Origin: Imhoffiella fuscus
GTDB lineage: Bacteria; Pseudomonadota; Gammaproteobacteria; Chromatiales; Chromatiaceae
Length of the DNA stretch: 64,000 nt
Reading direction: 5' to 3'
Assembly (NCBI RefSeq): GCF_042682685.1
Contig: NZ_JBHUHX010000040.1
Location: 1 to 64,000 of the forward strand
This document shows positions 42,463 to 51,227 of the stretch, piece after piece. The notes beneath the pieces were generated by a model. The model saw nothing but the letters and a program-made list of their open reading frames with translations. It ran no database searches and was not told the origin of the DNA. The translations under genes were made by a program, and so were the position numbers. How positions within the stretch are numbered: position 1 is the first letter of the stretch; each line of letters begins with the position of its first letter.

Positions 42463-43965
42463 ATGTCTTTGCAACCAGTGATTCTTTCGGGCGGCTCCGG
42501 GACGCGGCTGTGGCCGCTTTCCCGCGAGGCCTATCCCAAGCAGTTTCTTCCCCTGACCAGCGAGCACACCATGCTCCAGGAAACGCTGCTTCGGCTCGAT
42601 GGCCTGGACGCGGAGCATCCGCGCCATGCCGTGGGGCAGGCCGCACCGCTGGTGATCTGCAACGACGCGCATCGTTTTCTCGTCGCCGAGCAGTTGCGCG
42701 TCATCGGGGTGGAGCCCGCCTGCATCGTCCTGGAGCCCAAGGGGCGCAACACAGCGCCAGCCCTGACATTGGCCGCCTTGGCGGCGACCCAGGATGGCGA
42801 GGATCCGATCCTGCTGGTGATGCCGGCCGACCACACCATCCGCAACGAACCCGGATTCCGGGCTGCGGTCGCCGATGCCTATCTGCTGGCCCGCGAGGGG
42901 GCCGTGGTCACCTTCGGCATCGTGCCGAGCAAGCCCGAGACCGGCTATGGCTATATCCGCCAGGGCCGAGTCTATCAGGCCGAAGGGCTCGCCGGGCGGG
43001 CCTATGTGCTCGATGGCTTCGTCGAGAAGCCGGATGCCGAGACCGCGCAGGGCTATCTGGCCAGCGGCGACTATCTGTGGAACAGCGGCATCTTCGTGCT
43101 CAAGGCGTCGCTCTGGCTCGGCCTGGTCGAGCGCTTTTGCCCCGACATCGCCCAGGCGGTGGGCAAGGCCTTCGTGGCCGCCACCGAGGACGGCGATTTC
43201 CTGCGGCTCGATGCCGATCTGTTCGGCGCTTCGCCGAGCGATTCGATCGACTATGCGGTCATGGAGCGACTCAGTGGTCCGTCTGCCGACGCAGACGCAG
43301 ATGATCTGCCGCCGGCGGTGGTGATTCCGCTCGATGTCGGCTGGTCGGACGTGGGTGCCTGGTCGGCGCTGTGGGAGGTGCGCGAGCAGGATGACGCCGG
43401 CAACGTCCTCGATGGCGACGCCTTCGTCCACAACGCCCGCAACAACCTGCTGATGGCCAATCACCGCATGGTGGCCGCAGTCGGCGTCGACGACCTCATC
43501 CTGGTCGAGACCCCGGATGCCGTGTTGGTGGCGAGCAAGGAGAGCGCCCAGGACGTCAAGGCCGTGATCCAGTTCCTGCAGCGCCAAGGGCGTCACGAAT
43601 ATCTGCATCATCAGCGCGTCCATCGCCCCTGGGGTTCCTACGAGTCGATCGGTCAGGGATCGCGCTATCAGGTCAAGCGCCTGACGGTCTCGCCGGGCGA
43701 GACGCTCTCGCTACAGATGCATCACCATCGCGCCGAGCATTGGATCGTGGTCTCGGGTACCGCCCGGGTCACCTGCGATGACAGCACCTTCCTGCTGACC
43801 GAGAACCAGTCGACCTATATCCCCGTGGGTGCAACGCATCGGCTGGAGAATCCGGGCAGCATTCCGCTGGAGCTGGTCGAGGTCCAATCGGGCAGCTATC
43901 TCGGCGAGGACGACATCGTCCGCTTCGAGGACCGCTACAATCGCGGCACTCAGGACGGATCCTGA
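42463..43965 (+). CDS. manC: Mannose-1-phosphate guanylyltransferase/mannose-6-phosphate isomerase
   Basis: Bifunctional type II enzyme making GDP-mannose. 500 residues: nucleotidyltransferase domain with VILSGGSGTRLWPLSREAYP at the N-terminus, PADHTI and FVEKPD, and a C-terminal cupin isomerase domain (SLQMHHHRAEHWIVVSGTA). GDP-mannose is the substrate of the two gmd copies about 28 kb away, so this gene links the window's housekeeping part to the fucose branch. AAGGAG lies 15 bases before the ATG. It has a plausible own promoter. Confidence 0.95.
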   Translation: MSLQPVILSGGSGTRLWPLSREAYPKQFLPLTSEHTMLQETLLRLDGLDAEHPRHAVGQAAPLVICNDAHRFLVAEQLRVIGVEPACIVLEPKGRNTAPALTLAALAATQDGEDPILLVMPADHTIRNEPGFRAAVADAYLLAREGAVVTFGIVPSKPETGYGYIRQGRVYQAEGLAGRAYVLDGFVEKPDAETAQGYLASGDYLWNSGIFVLKASLWLGLVERFCPDIAQAVGKAFVAATEDGDFLRLDADLFGASPSDSIDYAVMERLSGPSADADADDLPPAVVIPLDVGWSDVGAWSALWEVREQDDAGNVLDGDAFVHNARNNLLMANHRMVAAVGVDDLILVETPDAVLVASKESAQDVKAVIQFLQRQGRHEYLHHQRVHRPWGSYESIGQGSRYQVKRLTVSPGETLSLQMHHHRAEHWIVVSGTARVTCDDSTFLLTENQSTYIPVGATHRLENPGSIPLELVEVQSGSYLGEDDIVRFEDRYNRGTQDGS

Positions 43966-44065
43966 CGGCGGGGCTGGTCGACCTTCTCGACAGGGTTGGC
44001 CAGCTCTGGCGCCTGTTGGCGCAAGTCTGTAACATCACCCGATTTTCTCCGAGCGGACTCTCCTC

Positions 44066-45157
44066 ATGGGATTCAAATGCGGCATCGTCGGCCTGCCCAA
44101 CGTTGGCAAGTCGACCCTCTTCAATGCCCTCACCAAGGCCACCATTGCGGCCGAGAACTACCCCTTCTGCACCATCGATCCCAACGTCGGGGTGGTGCCG
44201 CTTCCCGATCCTCGGCTCGATGTGATCGCCGCCATCACCAAGCCGGAGCGTGTGCTTCCGACCTCCATGCAGTTCGTCGACATCGCCGGGCTGGTCGCGG
44301 GCGCCTCCAAGGGCGAGGGGCTCGGCAACAAATTCCTGGCCAATATCCGCGAGACCGACGCCATCGCTCACGTGGTGCGCTGCTTCGAGGACGATGATGT
44401 CATCCATGTCGCGGGTCGGGTCGACCCTTTGAGCGACATCGAGGTCATCAACACCGAGCTGGCCCTGGCCGATATGGAATCGGTCGAGAAGGCGCTCGAC
44501 CGCGCCCAGCGCGCGGCCAAGACCGGCGACAAGAAGATCCTCTTCCGCAAGGAGCTGCTGGAGCGGGCGCGCGATCACCTGGACGCCGGCCAGCCGGTCC
44601 GTTCCATGGGGCTCGACGACGACGAGACGAACGAGCTGCGCGATCTCTTCCTGATGACCGCCAAGCCGACCATGTACATCGCCAACGTGGCCGAGGACGG
44701 CTTTGCGGACAATCCGCTGCTGGACAAGGTCCAGGCGCTGGCGGACGCCGAGGGCGCCATCGTGGTCTCGGTCTGTGCTGCGATCGAGGCCGAGATCGTC
44801 GCCCTCGACGAGTCGGAGCGCGACGAATTCCTGACCGAACTGGGGCTCGACGAGCCCGGTCTGAACCGAGTAGTGCGCGGCGGCTACAGCCTGCTGGGGC
44901 TGGATACCTATTTCACCGCCGGCCCCAAAGAGGTCCGTGCCTGGACCATTCCGCGCAACGCCAAGGCACCCAAGGCCGCGAGTGTCATCCATACCGATTT
45001 CGAGCGCGGCTTCATTCGCGCCGAGGTCATCGCCTACGAGGACTTCGTCGCCTTCAAGGGCGAGCAGGGTGCCAAGGAGGCCGGCAAGCTGCGCTCGGAA
45101 GGCAAGGAGTACGTGGTCAAGGATGGCGACATCATCCACTTCCGCTTCAACGTCTAG
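44066..45157 (+). CDS. ychF: Redox-regulated ATPase YchF
   Basis: Obg-family P-loop protein (OLA1 type) that prefers ATP and binds ribosomes. 363 residues, the same as in E. coli. Motifs: GIVGLPNVGKSTLFNALT, switch region YPFCTIDPNVGV, DIAGLVAGASKG, and NVAEDG in place of the GTP-specific NKxD; C-terminal TGS domain ending in GDIIHFRFNV. Last plus-strand gene before a palindrome-rich convergent gap. Confidence 0.97.
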   Translation: MGFKCGIVGLPNVGKSTLFNALTKATIAAENYPFCTIDPNVGVVPLPDPRLDVIAAITKPERVLPTSMQFVDIAGLVAGASKGEGLGNKFLANIRETDAIAHVVRCFEDDDVIHVAGRVDPLSDIEVINTELALADMESVEKALDRAQRAAKTGDKKILFRKELLERARDHLDAGQPVRSMGLDDDETNELRDLFLMTAKPTMYIANVAEDGFADNPLLDKVQALADAEGAIVVSVCAAIEAEIVALDESERDEFLTELGLDEPGLNRVVRGGYSLLGLDTYFTAGPKEVRAWTIPRNAKAPKAASVIHTDFERGFIRAEVIAYEDFVAFKGEQGAKEAGKLRSEGKEYVVKDGDIIHFRFNV

Positions 45158-45295
45158 CGATCGGCTGCCAGCCTCCAGCCTCCAGCTGGTTGAGTCACGA
45201 AGCTTTGGCTTCGTGACTGCTCGCTAATTCAGCGCTTAATCCATAATGCGCTGTCGATGCACTGGCCAGTGCATCGTTAGACGCGCTTGAGTCAC
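45158..45295. repeat. Convergent gap with heptamers and three palindromes
   Basis: 138 bases between ychF (plus) and prpF (minus). Contents: three CAGCNNC heptamers (45169-45189), a stem with perfect 11-base arms AGTCACGAAGC/GCTTCGTGACT and a four-base loop (45193-45218), an imperfect inverted repeat AGCGC...GCGCT (45231-45252), and a perfect 22-base palindrome CGATGCACTGG/CCAGTGCATCG (45255-45276). The 45193 stem may end transcription from either side, though no T-run follows. Confidence 0.75.
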
Positions 45296-46489
45296 TCACT
45301 CAGGCACCAGCACGACTCCTTCCATCAGTCGGCGGGCGGTGCGCCGCAGGATGGCGCGCGGGACCTGCCAGCCGTTGGCGTCCGCGATCACCTCGGCGCC
45401 GACCTCCAGGGTGCCGGACGGATGGCCGAGCCGGCAGTGATGGACGCCGGATTGTCCGGCCCAGGGTGTCGTGGCGTTGACCAGGGTTCCGGGCATGGCG
45501 GCGGCCACCGCGAGCGCGACGGCTCCGGTGCCGGTGAAGGCGTGGTGCGGACGTCCCATGGAGAGGATGCGGGCGAGCAGGTCGATGCGCTCGGCGGCGA
45601 TGGGCTCGCCGCGCGTGTCGAGCGAATCCGCAGCGGGCGCGACGAAGGCGAGCTTGGGCGTGGCCGGTCGCGATCGGCTGACCTCGTCGGGCGTGTCGCC
45701 CAGCCCCATGGTGACGGCGGCGTGGGCGCGGATGCGCTCGCAGCGCTCCAATAGGGCACGATCGGCACCGATCTGGGCGGGCAGTTCGCATCCCGTCAGG
45801 CCGAGATCGGCCGCGCGCACCAGAACGGTCGGGTTGCCGGCATTGATGAGGGTCGCCTCGATTCGGCCGAACTCCGGGATCTCCAGGCTGTCCACTTCAT
45901 GTCCGGTCGGCAGCAATGGCGCTTCGTTCGACCCGCCCGGATCTAGAAAGCTCAGTTCGATCGCCGCCCCGCTCCAGGGGATTCCATCGAGGTGATAATC
46001 GCCCGTTTCCAGCGGTAGCCCGTCTCGCACCGGCACGCGGGCGAGAATGCGCTTGCCGATGTTGGCCTGCCAGATGCGGACCTCGGTGACGCCCTCGACC
46101 GGAGCGACCAGCCCCTCGGCGATGGCGAACGGACCGACTGCGGCGGTGAGATTGCCGCAGTTGCCGCTGTAGTCGATCAGGGGCGATTGGATCGAGACAT
46201 GGCCGAAGCGATAGTCGAGGTCGCAATCCGGCCGTGACGAGGGGCCGACGATGACGGCCTTGCTGGTGCTGGAGGTCGCGCCGCCGAGACCGTCGATCTG
46301 GGTGCCGTAGGGATCCGGGCTGCCGAGCGCACGCAGGATGAGCGCGTCGCGTTCCGCAGGGTCGCTCGGCAGGACGTCGCTGCGAAAGAAGAGTCCCTTG
46401 CTGGTTCCGCCGCGCATCCAGACCGCCGGGATGCGCCTGGATGGGCGCGTTCGGTCCGCCGTCAAGGGATGATGTCCGTGATCTTCCAT
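45296..46489 (-). CDS. prpF: PrpF-family isomerase
   Basis: 397-residue member of the PrpF/4-oxalomesaconate tautomerase family (diaminopimelate-epimerase-like fold). Signature segments: AVWMRGGTSKGLFF, DGLGGATSSTSKAVIV, SGNCGNLTAAVGPF and NPTVLVRA. PrpF proper works with AcnD in the 2-methylcitrate cycle as an aconitate isomerase. No prpB, prpC or acnD is next to it, so a tautomerase acting elsewhere is possible. ATG overlaps the DUF2939 gene by 28 bases. Confidence 0.8.
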   Translation of the reverse strand: MEDHGHHPLTADRTRPSRRIPAVWMRGGTSKGLFFRSDVLPSDPAERDALILRALGSPDPYGTQIDGLGGATSSTSKAVIVGPSSRPDCDLDYRFGHVSIQSPLIDYSGNCGNLTAAVGPFAIAEGLVAPVEGVTEVRIWQANIGKRILARVPVRDGLPLETGDYHLDGIPWSGAAIELSFLDPGGSNEAPLLPTGHEVDSLEIPEFGRIEATLINAGNPTVLVRAADLGLTGCELPAQIGADRALLERCERIRAHAAVTMGLGDTPDEVSRSRPATPKLAFVAPAADSLDTRGEPIAAERIDLLARILSMGRPHHAFTGTGAVALAVAAAMPGTLVNATTPWAGQSGVHHCRLGHPSGTLEVGAEVIADANGWQVPRAILRRTARRLMEGVVLVPE

Positions 46490-46944
46490 TCCTTGCCGAT
46501 CAGCGAGAGACGCACGTGGGTCGGGCCTTGTCCCAACTTGCCGATGCGAATGAGGAAGCGGTTGTAGGACTCGAAGAAGGCGAAATCGACGGCGGCGAGC
46601 AGATAGGGTGGGCTTTGTCCGGTGGCCTGGGTGACGGCGTCGCGCAGGGTTTTGCGGACCCAGTCGACCGTGATGGCCTGCTCCAGTGCCGCGTCGCCCA
46701 GCCGTGCGACGTTCTGGCGGATCCAGCCCACGACGCTGTCGGCATTATCCGTCGGGAGCACGCCCTCGACGCCCGAGGCGATACGTTGCTTGTAGTTGTC
46801 GCGGATCGCCTGCAGATCCAGCATTTCGGCCAGTTGGCTACCGTCCTGAAGACTGATGGCGTCGTCCAGCCGATAGACGCTGTAATAGGGCCAGATTCCG
46901 TAACCGATCGCGGCCAATAGGATCAAGTAACCGATAAAGCGCAT
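46462..46944 (-). CDS. DUF2939-type protein
   Basis: 160 residues with an N-terminal hydrophobic helix (FIGYLILLAAIGYGIWPYY) followed by a soluble domain with SVYRLDDAISLQDGSQLAEM, as in DUF2939 proteins. Anchored in, or exported across, the inner membrane. Function unknown. ATG at 46944; the longer frame to 47169 lacks support. Divergent from cca with a 196-base gap. Confidence 0.75.
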   Translation of the reverse strand: MRFIGYLILLAAIGYGIWPYYSVYRLDDAISLQDGSQLAEMLDLQAIRDNYKQRIASGVEGVLPTDNADSVVGWIRQNVARLGDAALEQAITVDWVRKTLRDAVTQATGQSPPYLLAAVDFAFFESYNRFLIRIGKLGQGPTHVRLSLIGKEWKITDIIP

Positions 46945-47140
46945 GCGTCTGACTCCTGCTAGGGGGAGCGTGAATTCTAACCCGTCGGAGGCGGACGGAT
47001 ATAATCCCCCGGATGGTGGCTTGGGCGATGGAGGTCGAGATGGATGGACAGCGGAGTGCGGATGCAATGGTTCAGTATGCCGATGGCGCGACCCTGGGGG
47101 GCTTGGCGTTGTCGAGACGATCGATGACCGGGAGTGGACG

Positions 47141-48376
47141 ATGAGCGAGGCGACCCGAGGTCTGCGCACCTATCTCGTCGGTGGCGCCGTGCGCGACGGT
47201 CTGTTGGGGCGTGCCGTTCACGAGCGCGATTATGTGGTGGTGGGCGCGACGGTCGATGACCTCCTGAGTCGCGGCTTCCAGCAGGTCGGCAAGGACTTTC
47301 CGGTCTTTCTGCATCCCGAGACCAAGGACGAGTACGCCTTGGCGCGCACCGAGCGCAAGACGGCCCCCGGTTATTATGGTTTCCAGGTGCATGCCGACCC
47401 GGAGGTGACGCTGGAGCAGGATCTGCTGCGGCGCGATCTCACCATCAATGCGCTGGCCCTGGACGCGGACGGCTCCATCATCGACCCCTACGGCGGGCTC
47501 GCCGATCTGGAGTCGCGCATTCTGCGCCATGTCTCTCCTGCGTTCGCCGAGGATCCTGTGCGCATCCTGCGGCTTGCCCGCTTCGCCGCGCGTTTTTCGG
47601 ATCTGGGGTTCAGCATCGCCGATGAGACCCTGGCGCTGATGCGCTCGATGGTCGCGGCCGGCGAGGTCGATGCCCTGGTTTCGGAGCGCGTTTGGCAGGA
47701 GATGTCGCGCGCGCTCGGGGAGGTCCGTCCTTCGCCCTTTTTCGAGGTGCTGCGTGCCTGCGGTGCCCTGGAGCGCTTGATGCCGGAGCTGGACCGGCTG
47801 TGGGGCGTGCCCCAGCCCGAGCGCTGGCATCCCGAGATCGACACCGGCGTTCATGTGATGCTGGTGGTCGACATGTCGGCTCGACTCTCTCCCGACCTGG
47901 AGGTGCGCTTCGCCGCGCTCTGTCACGATCTGGGCAAGGGCACCACGCCGGCCGACATCCTGCCGAGCCATCATGGTCACGAGGAGCGCGGTCTGGCGCT
48001 GATCGAGGCGGTGTGCAAGCGCTTCCGGGTTCCGGTTCGCTGTCGCGATCTGGCGCGCATCACCTCCGCCCTGCACGGCCTGGTCCACAAGGTCGACGAG
48101 CTGCGGCCCGCAACCCTGCTGAATCTGATGGAGCGGGCCGATGCATTCCGTCGCCCGGAGCGCTTCGAGCAAATGCTGATCGCCTGCGAGGCCGATTATC
48201 GAGGCCGCACCGGCTATGCCGAGCGCGACTATCCGCAGGCCGAGATCCTGCGGCGCCTGTTCGCCGCCGTCGTCGAGGTCGACGTCGGAACCATCGCGCG
48301 CTCGGCCCCCGAGCCGCGCCTGATTCCTGAGCGCATTCGCGCGGCGCGCATCGCGGCGATCAAGTCCGCGCGCTGA
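47141..48376 (+). CDS. cca: CCA-adding tRNA nucleotidyltransferase
   Basis: Adds or repairs the 3' CCA of tRNA; 411 residues. N-terminal nucleotidyltransferase: YLVGGAVRDGLLG, then ERDYVVVGA (the catalytic acidic pair, with Glu at the first place where E. coli has Asp), RRDLTINALA; C-terminal HD phosphohydrolase domain (ALCHDLGKG and HHGHEERG). ATG at 47141 follows GGGAGTGG. Organisation matches the E. coli multifunctional enzyme. Confidence 0.95.
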   Translation: MSEATRGLRTYLVGGAVRDGLLGRAVHERDYVVVGATVDDLLSRGFQQVGKDFPVFLHPETKDEYALARTERKTAPGYYGFQVHADPEVTLEQDLLRRDLTINALALDADGSIIDPYGGLADLESRILRHVSPAFAEDPVRILRLARFAARFSDLGFSIADETLALMRSMVAAGEVDALVSERVWQEMSRALGEVRPSPFFEVLRACGALERLMPELDRLWGVPQPERWHPEIDTGVHVMLVVDMSARLSPDLEVRFAALCHDLGKGTTPADILPSHHGHEERGLALIEAVCKRFRVPVRCRDLARITSALHGLVHKVDELRPATLLNLMERADAFRRPERFEQMLIACEADYRGRTGYAERDYPQAEILRRLFAAVVEVDVGTIARSAPEPRLIPERIRAARIAAIKSAR

Positions 48377-48385
48377 TTCGGGCGC

Positions 48386-48500
48386 CAGCTTTCAGCCGCC
48401 AGCCGCCAGCCGCCGGTACACTCTTGCTGGTAGCTGGTAGCTGGTAGCTGGTAGCTGGTAGCTGGTAGCTGGTAGCTGGTAGCTGGTAGCTGGTAGCTGC
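48386..48500. repeat. Heptamer repeats; 11-copy TAGCTGG tandem array
   Basis: Four plus-oriented CAGCNNC heptamers (48386-48413: CAGCTTT and three CAGCCGC), a ten-base spacer, then inverted heptamers from 48424: TTGCTGG, nine perfect TAGCTGG units (48431-48493) and TAGCTGC (48494-48500). In reverse complement the unit is CAGCTAC-like, so both arms belong to one family. Lies between cca and parC, ending 73 bases before the parC ATG. Confidence 0.9.
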
Positions 48501-48573
48501 CCCACAGTTTGTCCTTCGCGACGCCTTGTCGCATCATGCCCGCCCTGTTTGCGATCGAATCCATGAATCAACC

Positions 48574-50826
48574 ATGACGGAAACCTTGACCTACAACGCC
48601 GAGGGTCTCGAACGACTCCCGCTGAAGGATTTCACCGAGAAGGCCTACCTGGACTATTCCATGTACGTCATTCTCGACCGCGCCCTGCCGTATCTGGGCG
48701 ACGGCCTCAAGCCGGTTCAACGGCGCATCCTCTACGCCATGTCCGAGCTGGGGCTGTCGGCGGCGGCCAAATTCAAGAAATCGGCCCGTACCGTCGGCGA
48801 CGTGCTCGGCAAGTTCCATCCGCATGGCGATTCGGCCTGCTACGAGGCCATGGTGCTCATGGCTCAGTCCTTCAGCTATCGCTATCCGCTGATCGATGGA
48901 CAAGGCAACTGGGGTTCGTCGGACGATCCAAAGTCGTTCGCGGCCATGCGCTATACCGAGTCGCGACTGACGCCCTATGCCGAGCTTCTGCTCGGTGAAC
49001 TGGGGCAGGGCACGGTCGATTGGCAGCCGAATTTCGACGGCACCCTGGATGAGCCGCTGCTGCTGCCAGCGCGTCTGCCCAATCTGCTGCTCAACGGGAC
49101 CACCGGCATCGCGGTCGGCATGGCCACCGACATCCCCTCGCACAACCTCAGGGAGGTCGCGCGGGCCTGCATCCATCTGCTCGATCATCCAGAGGCGAGC
49201 GTGACCGATCTGATGCGCTTCGTGCCGGGGCCGGATTTCCCGACCTCGGGCGAGATCGTCACCCCGCCGGAGGATCTGCTCAAGCTCTACCAGACCGGCG
49301 GCGGCAGCGTGAAGCAGCGCGCCCGTTACGAGATGGAGCGCGGCGATATCGTCATCACGGCCTTGCCCTATCAGGTCTCGGGCAGTCGTGTGCTGGAGCA
49401 GATCGCGGCCCAGTTCAATGCCAAGAAGCTGCCCATGATCGAGGATTTCCGCGACGAGTCCGATCATGAGTATCCGACCCGACTGGTCATCGTGCCGCGC
49501 TCGAACCGGGTGGACGTCGGGCGCCTCATGTCGCACCTGTTCGCGACCACCGACCTGGAGCGCAGCTATCGGGTCAACATGAATCTGATCGGGCTCAATG
49601 GCCGTCCGCGCGTCATGGATCTGCGCGAGCTGCTGGCCGAGTGGCTCGTCTTCCGCACCCAGACCGTGCGTCGTCGTTTGCAGCACCGTCTGGAGAAGGT
49701 GCTGGAGCGCATGCATCTCCTGGAAGGGCTCTTGATCGCCTTTCTCAATCTGGATGAGGTGATCCGCATCGTCCGGACCGAGGACGAGCCCAAACCGGTC
49801 CTGATGAAGCGGTTCGCTTTGAGCGACACCCAGGCCGAGTACATCCTCAATACCCGTCTGCGCCAGTTGGCGCGGCTTGAGGAGATGAAGATCCGAGGCG
49901 AGCAGGATGCGCTGGCCGTCGAGCGCGCGGAGCTTGAGCGTCTGCTGGGCGACGCTCAGGCGCTCAACCGTTTGATCCGCGAAGAGATCGCCGCCGATGC
50001 CGAGAAGTACGGCGATGATCGCCGCTCTCCCCTGGTCGTCCGGGCGGCCGCTAGCGCGATCGACGAGACCGAGCTGGCGCCGAGCGAGCCGGTGACGGTC
50101 GTGTTGTCCGAGAAGGGCTGGGTGCGTGCGGCCAAGGGGCACGATGTGGATGCCGGGGGGCTGAGCTATCGCTCGGGCGACAGCTTCCTCGGTGCAGCGC
50201 GGCTGCGGAGCAATCAGACCGCCGTCTTTCTGGACTCCACCGGGCGTAGCTATTCGCTCGCGGCGCACACGCTGCCCTCGGCGCGCGGACAGGGCGAGCC
50301 GTTGACGGGCAGGTTCGATCCGCCACAGGGGGCGCGATTCGTCGCCGTGCTGGGCGATCGGCCCGAGGCGCGCTATCTGCTCGCCTCCGATGCCGGTTAC
50401 GGTTTCATCGCCCGGTTCGAGGACCTGCTGGCCAAGCCCAAGGGGGGAAAGGCGGTGCTGACCTTGCCCAAAGGGGCGGCGGTCCTGACGCCTGTTCCGA
50501 TCGGCGATTCGGCCGGGGCGCGCCTGGCGGCCGTGACCAGCGGCGGACATCTGCTGGTCTTCCCGGTGACCGAGCTGCCCGAGATGGCGCGCGGCAAAGG
50601 TAACAAGATCCTCGCGCTTCCGGCCGCCGCCGACGAACGGATGATCGCGCTCGCCGTGGTGCCCGAGCGCGGCAGTCTGATCGTGCACTCGGGTAAGCGC
50701 ACCCTGACGCTCAAGCCGGCCGATCTGGAGACTTACCGGGGCGAGCGTGGACGTCGCGGACGTCTGCTGTCGCGCGGATTCCAGCGGGTCGATGCGTTGG
50801 AGACTGTCGCGCTCCAAGATCCTTGA
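48574..50826 (+). CDS. parC: DNA topoisomerase IV subunit A
   Basis: Decatenating type II topoisomerase A subunit, 750 residues. N-terminal LPLKDFTEKAYLDYSMYVIL, catalytic Tyr127 in AMRYTESRLTPYAE, and a quinolone-determining region with Ser87 and Glu91 in HGDSACYEAM, matching the sensitive E. coli residues. The C-terminal part (about 500-750) is the beta-propeller. ATG at 48574. parE is not in the window. The leader contains the heptamer array. Confidence 0.96.
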   Translation: MTETLTYNAEGLERLPLKDFTEKAYLDYSMYVILDRALPYLGDGLKPVQRRILYAMSELGLSAAAKFKKSARTVGDVLGKFHPHGDSACYEAMVLMAQSFSYRYPLIDGQGNWGSSDDPKSFAAMRYTESRLTPYAELLLGELGQGTVDWQPNFDGTLDEPLLLPARLPNLLLNGTTGIAVGMATDIPSHNLREVARACIHLLDHPEASVTDLMRFVPGPDFPTSGEIVTPPEDLLKLYQTGGGSVKQRARYEMERGDIVITALPYQVSGSRVLEQIAAQFNAKKLPMIEDFRDESDHEYPTRLVIVPRSNRVDVGRLMSHLFATTDLERSYRVNMNLIGLNGRPRVMDLRELLAEWLVFRTQTVRRRLQHRLEKVLERMHLLEGLLIAFLNLDEVIRIVRTEDEPKPVLMKRFALSDTQAEYILNTRLRQLARLEEMKIRGEQDALAVERAELERLLGDAQALNRLIREEIAADAEKYGDDRRSPLVVRAAASAIDETELAPSEPVTVVLSEKGWVRAAKGHDVDAGGLSYRSGDSFLGAARLRSNQTAVFLDSTGRSYSLAAHTLPSARGQGEPLTGRFDPPQGARFVAVLGDRPEARYLLASDAGYGFIARFEDLLAKPKGGKAVLTLPKGAAVLTPVPIGDSAGARLAAVTSGGHLLVFPVTELPEMARGKGNKILALPAAADERMIALAVVPERGSLIVHSGKRTLTLKPADLETYRGERGRRGRLLSRGFQRVDALETVALQDP

Positions 50827-51227
50827 CGCAGATCTCCCTTTCCGTGCGCGGTTCGAACGGTAAGGCGCGATGGCTGTAGGCTGGCGTGCCATGCGTCCTT
50901 GCGCGGTCTAGGGTCTTGGCCCCTTTGGACCTGTCGTACTGGCCACCTTACCTATAATGGGGGTACGCCTTATCGGTTTTCACGAAAGCGTACCTATCGT
51001 AGGACGTGGTGAGGAACACACCGCATCGGTTGCGACAGATGCGGTTCGCACGCTCGATGCATCTATGGTGAGATTCTTTTCCGGAGATCGCCTTGGTCCG
51101 GGTTCGGGTCAGGGTGTTTCGGCACGGCTCAGGGGAGGCGCGTTATCTGCGCGATCTTCATTCGGTGGCCGGATTTTCGATCCAGTCGCACGGACGCACG
51201 GTGAGCGCAGGCTCAGGAGAAATTCGG
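50827..51227. other. Long leader region of HD-GYP gene
   Basis: 401 bases between parC and the HD-GYP gene, unusually long here. A perfect TATAAT (50953-50958) has no good -35 in front. Around it lies an imperfect dyad from CCTA (50951) to TAGG (51003) with arms GGTACGC (50962-50968) and GCGTACC (50988-50994). A second hairpin CCGCATC/GATGCGG spans 51021-51044. From the -10 box the leader would be about 260 bases. Confidence 0.5.
50951..51003 (+). promoter_or_regulatory. TATAAT with overlapping inverted repeat
   Basis: The -10-like TATAAT (50953-50958) sits in the left arm of an imperfect inverted repeat whose best part is GGTACGC/GCGTACC. This looks like an operator overlapping a promoter for the downstream signalling genes. 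The missing -35 fits an activated promoter. Confidence 0.4.

Noticed and set aside
48424..48500. Possible CRISPR-like array
   Set aside because: Seven-base units without spacers and no cas genes: a simple tandem repeat.
48568..50892. 774-residue minus-strand frame opposite parC
   Set aside because: Antisense shadow; parC motifs incl. catalytic Tyr are on the plus strand.
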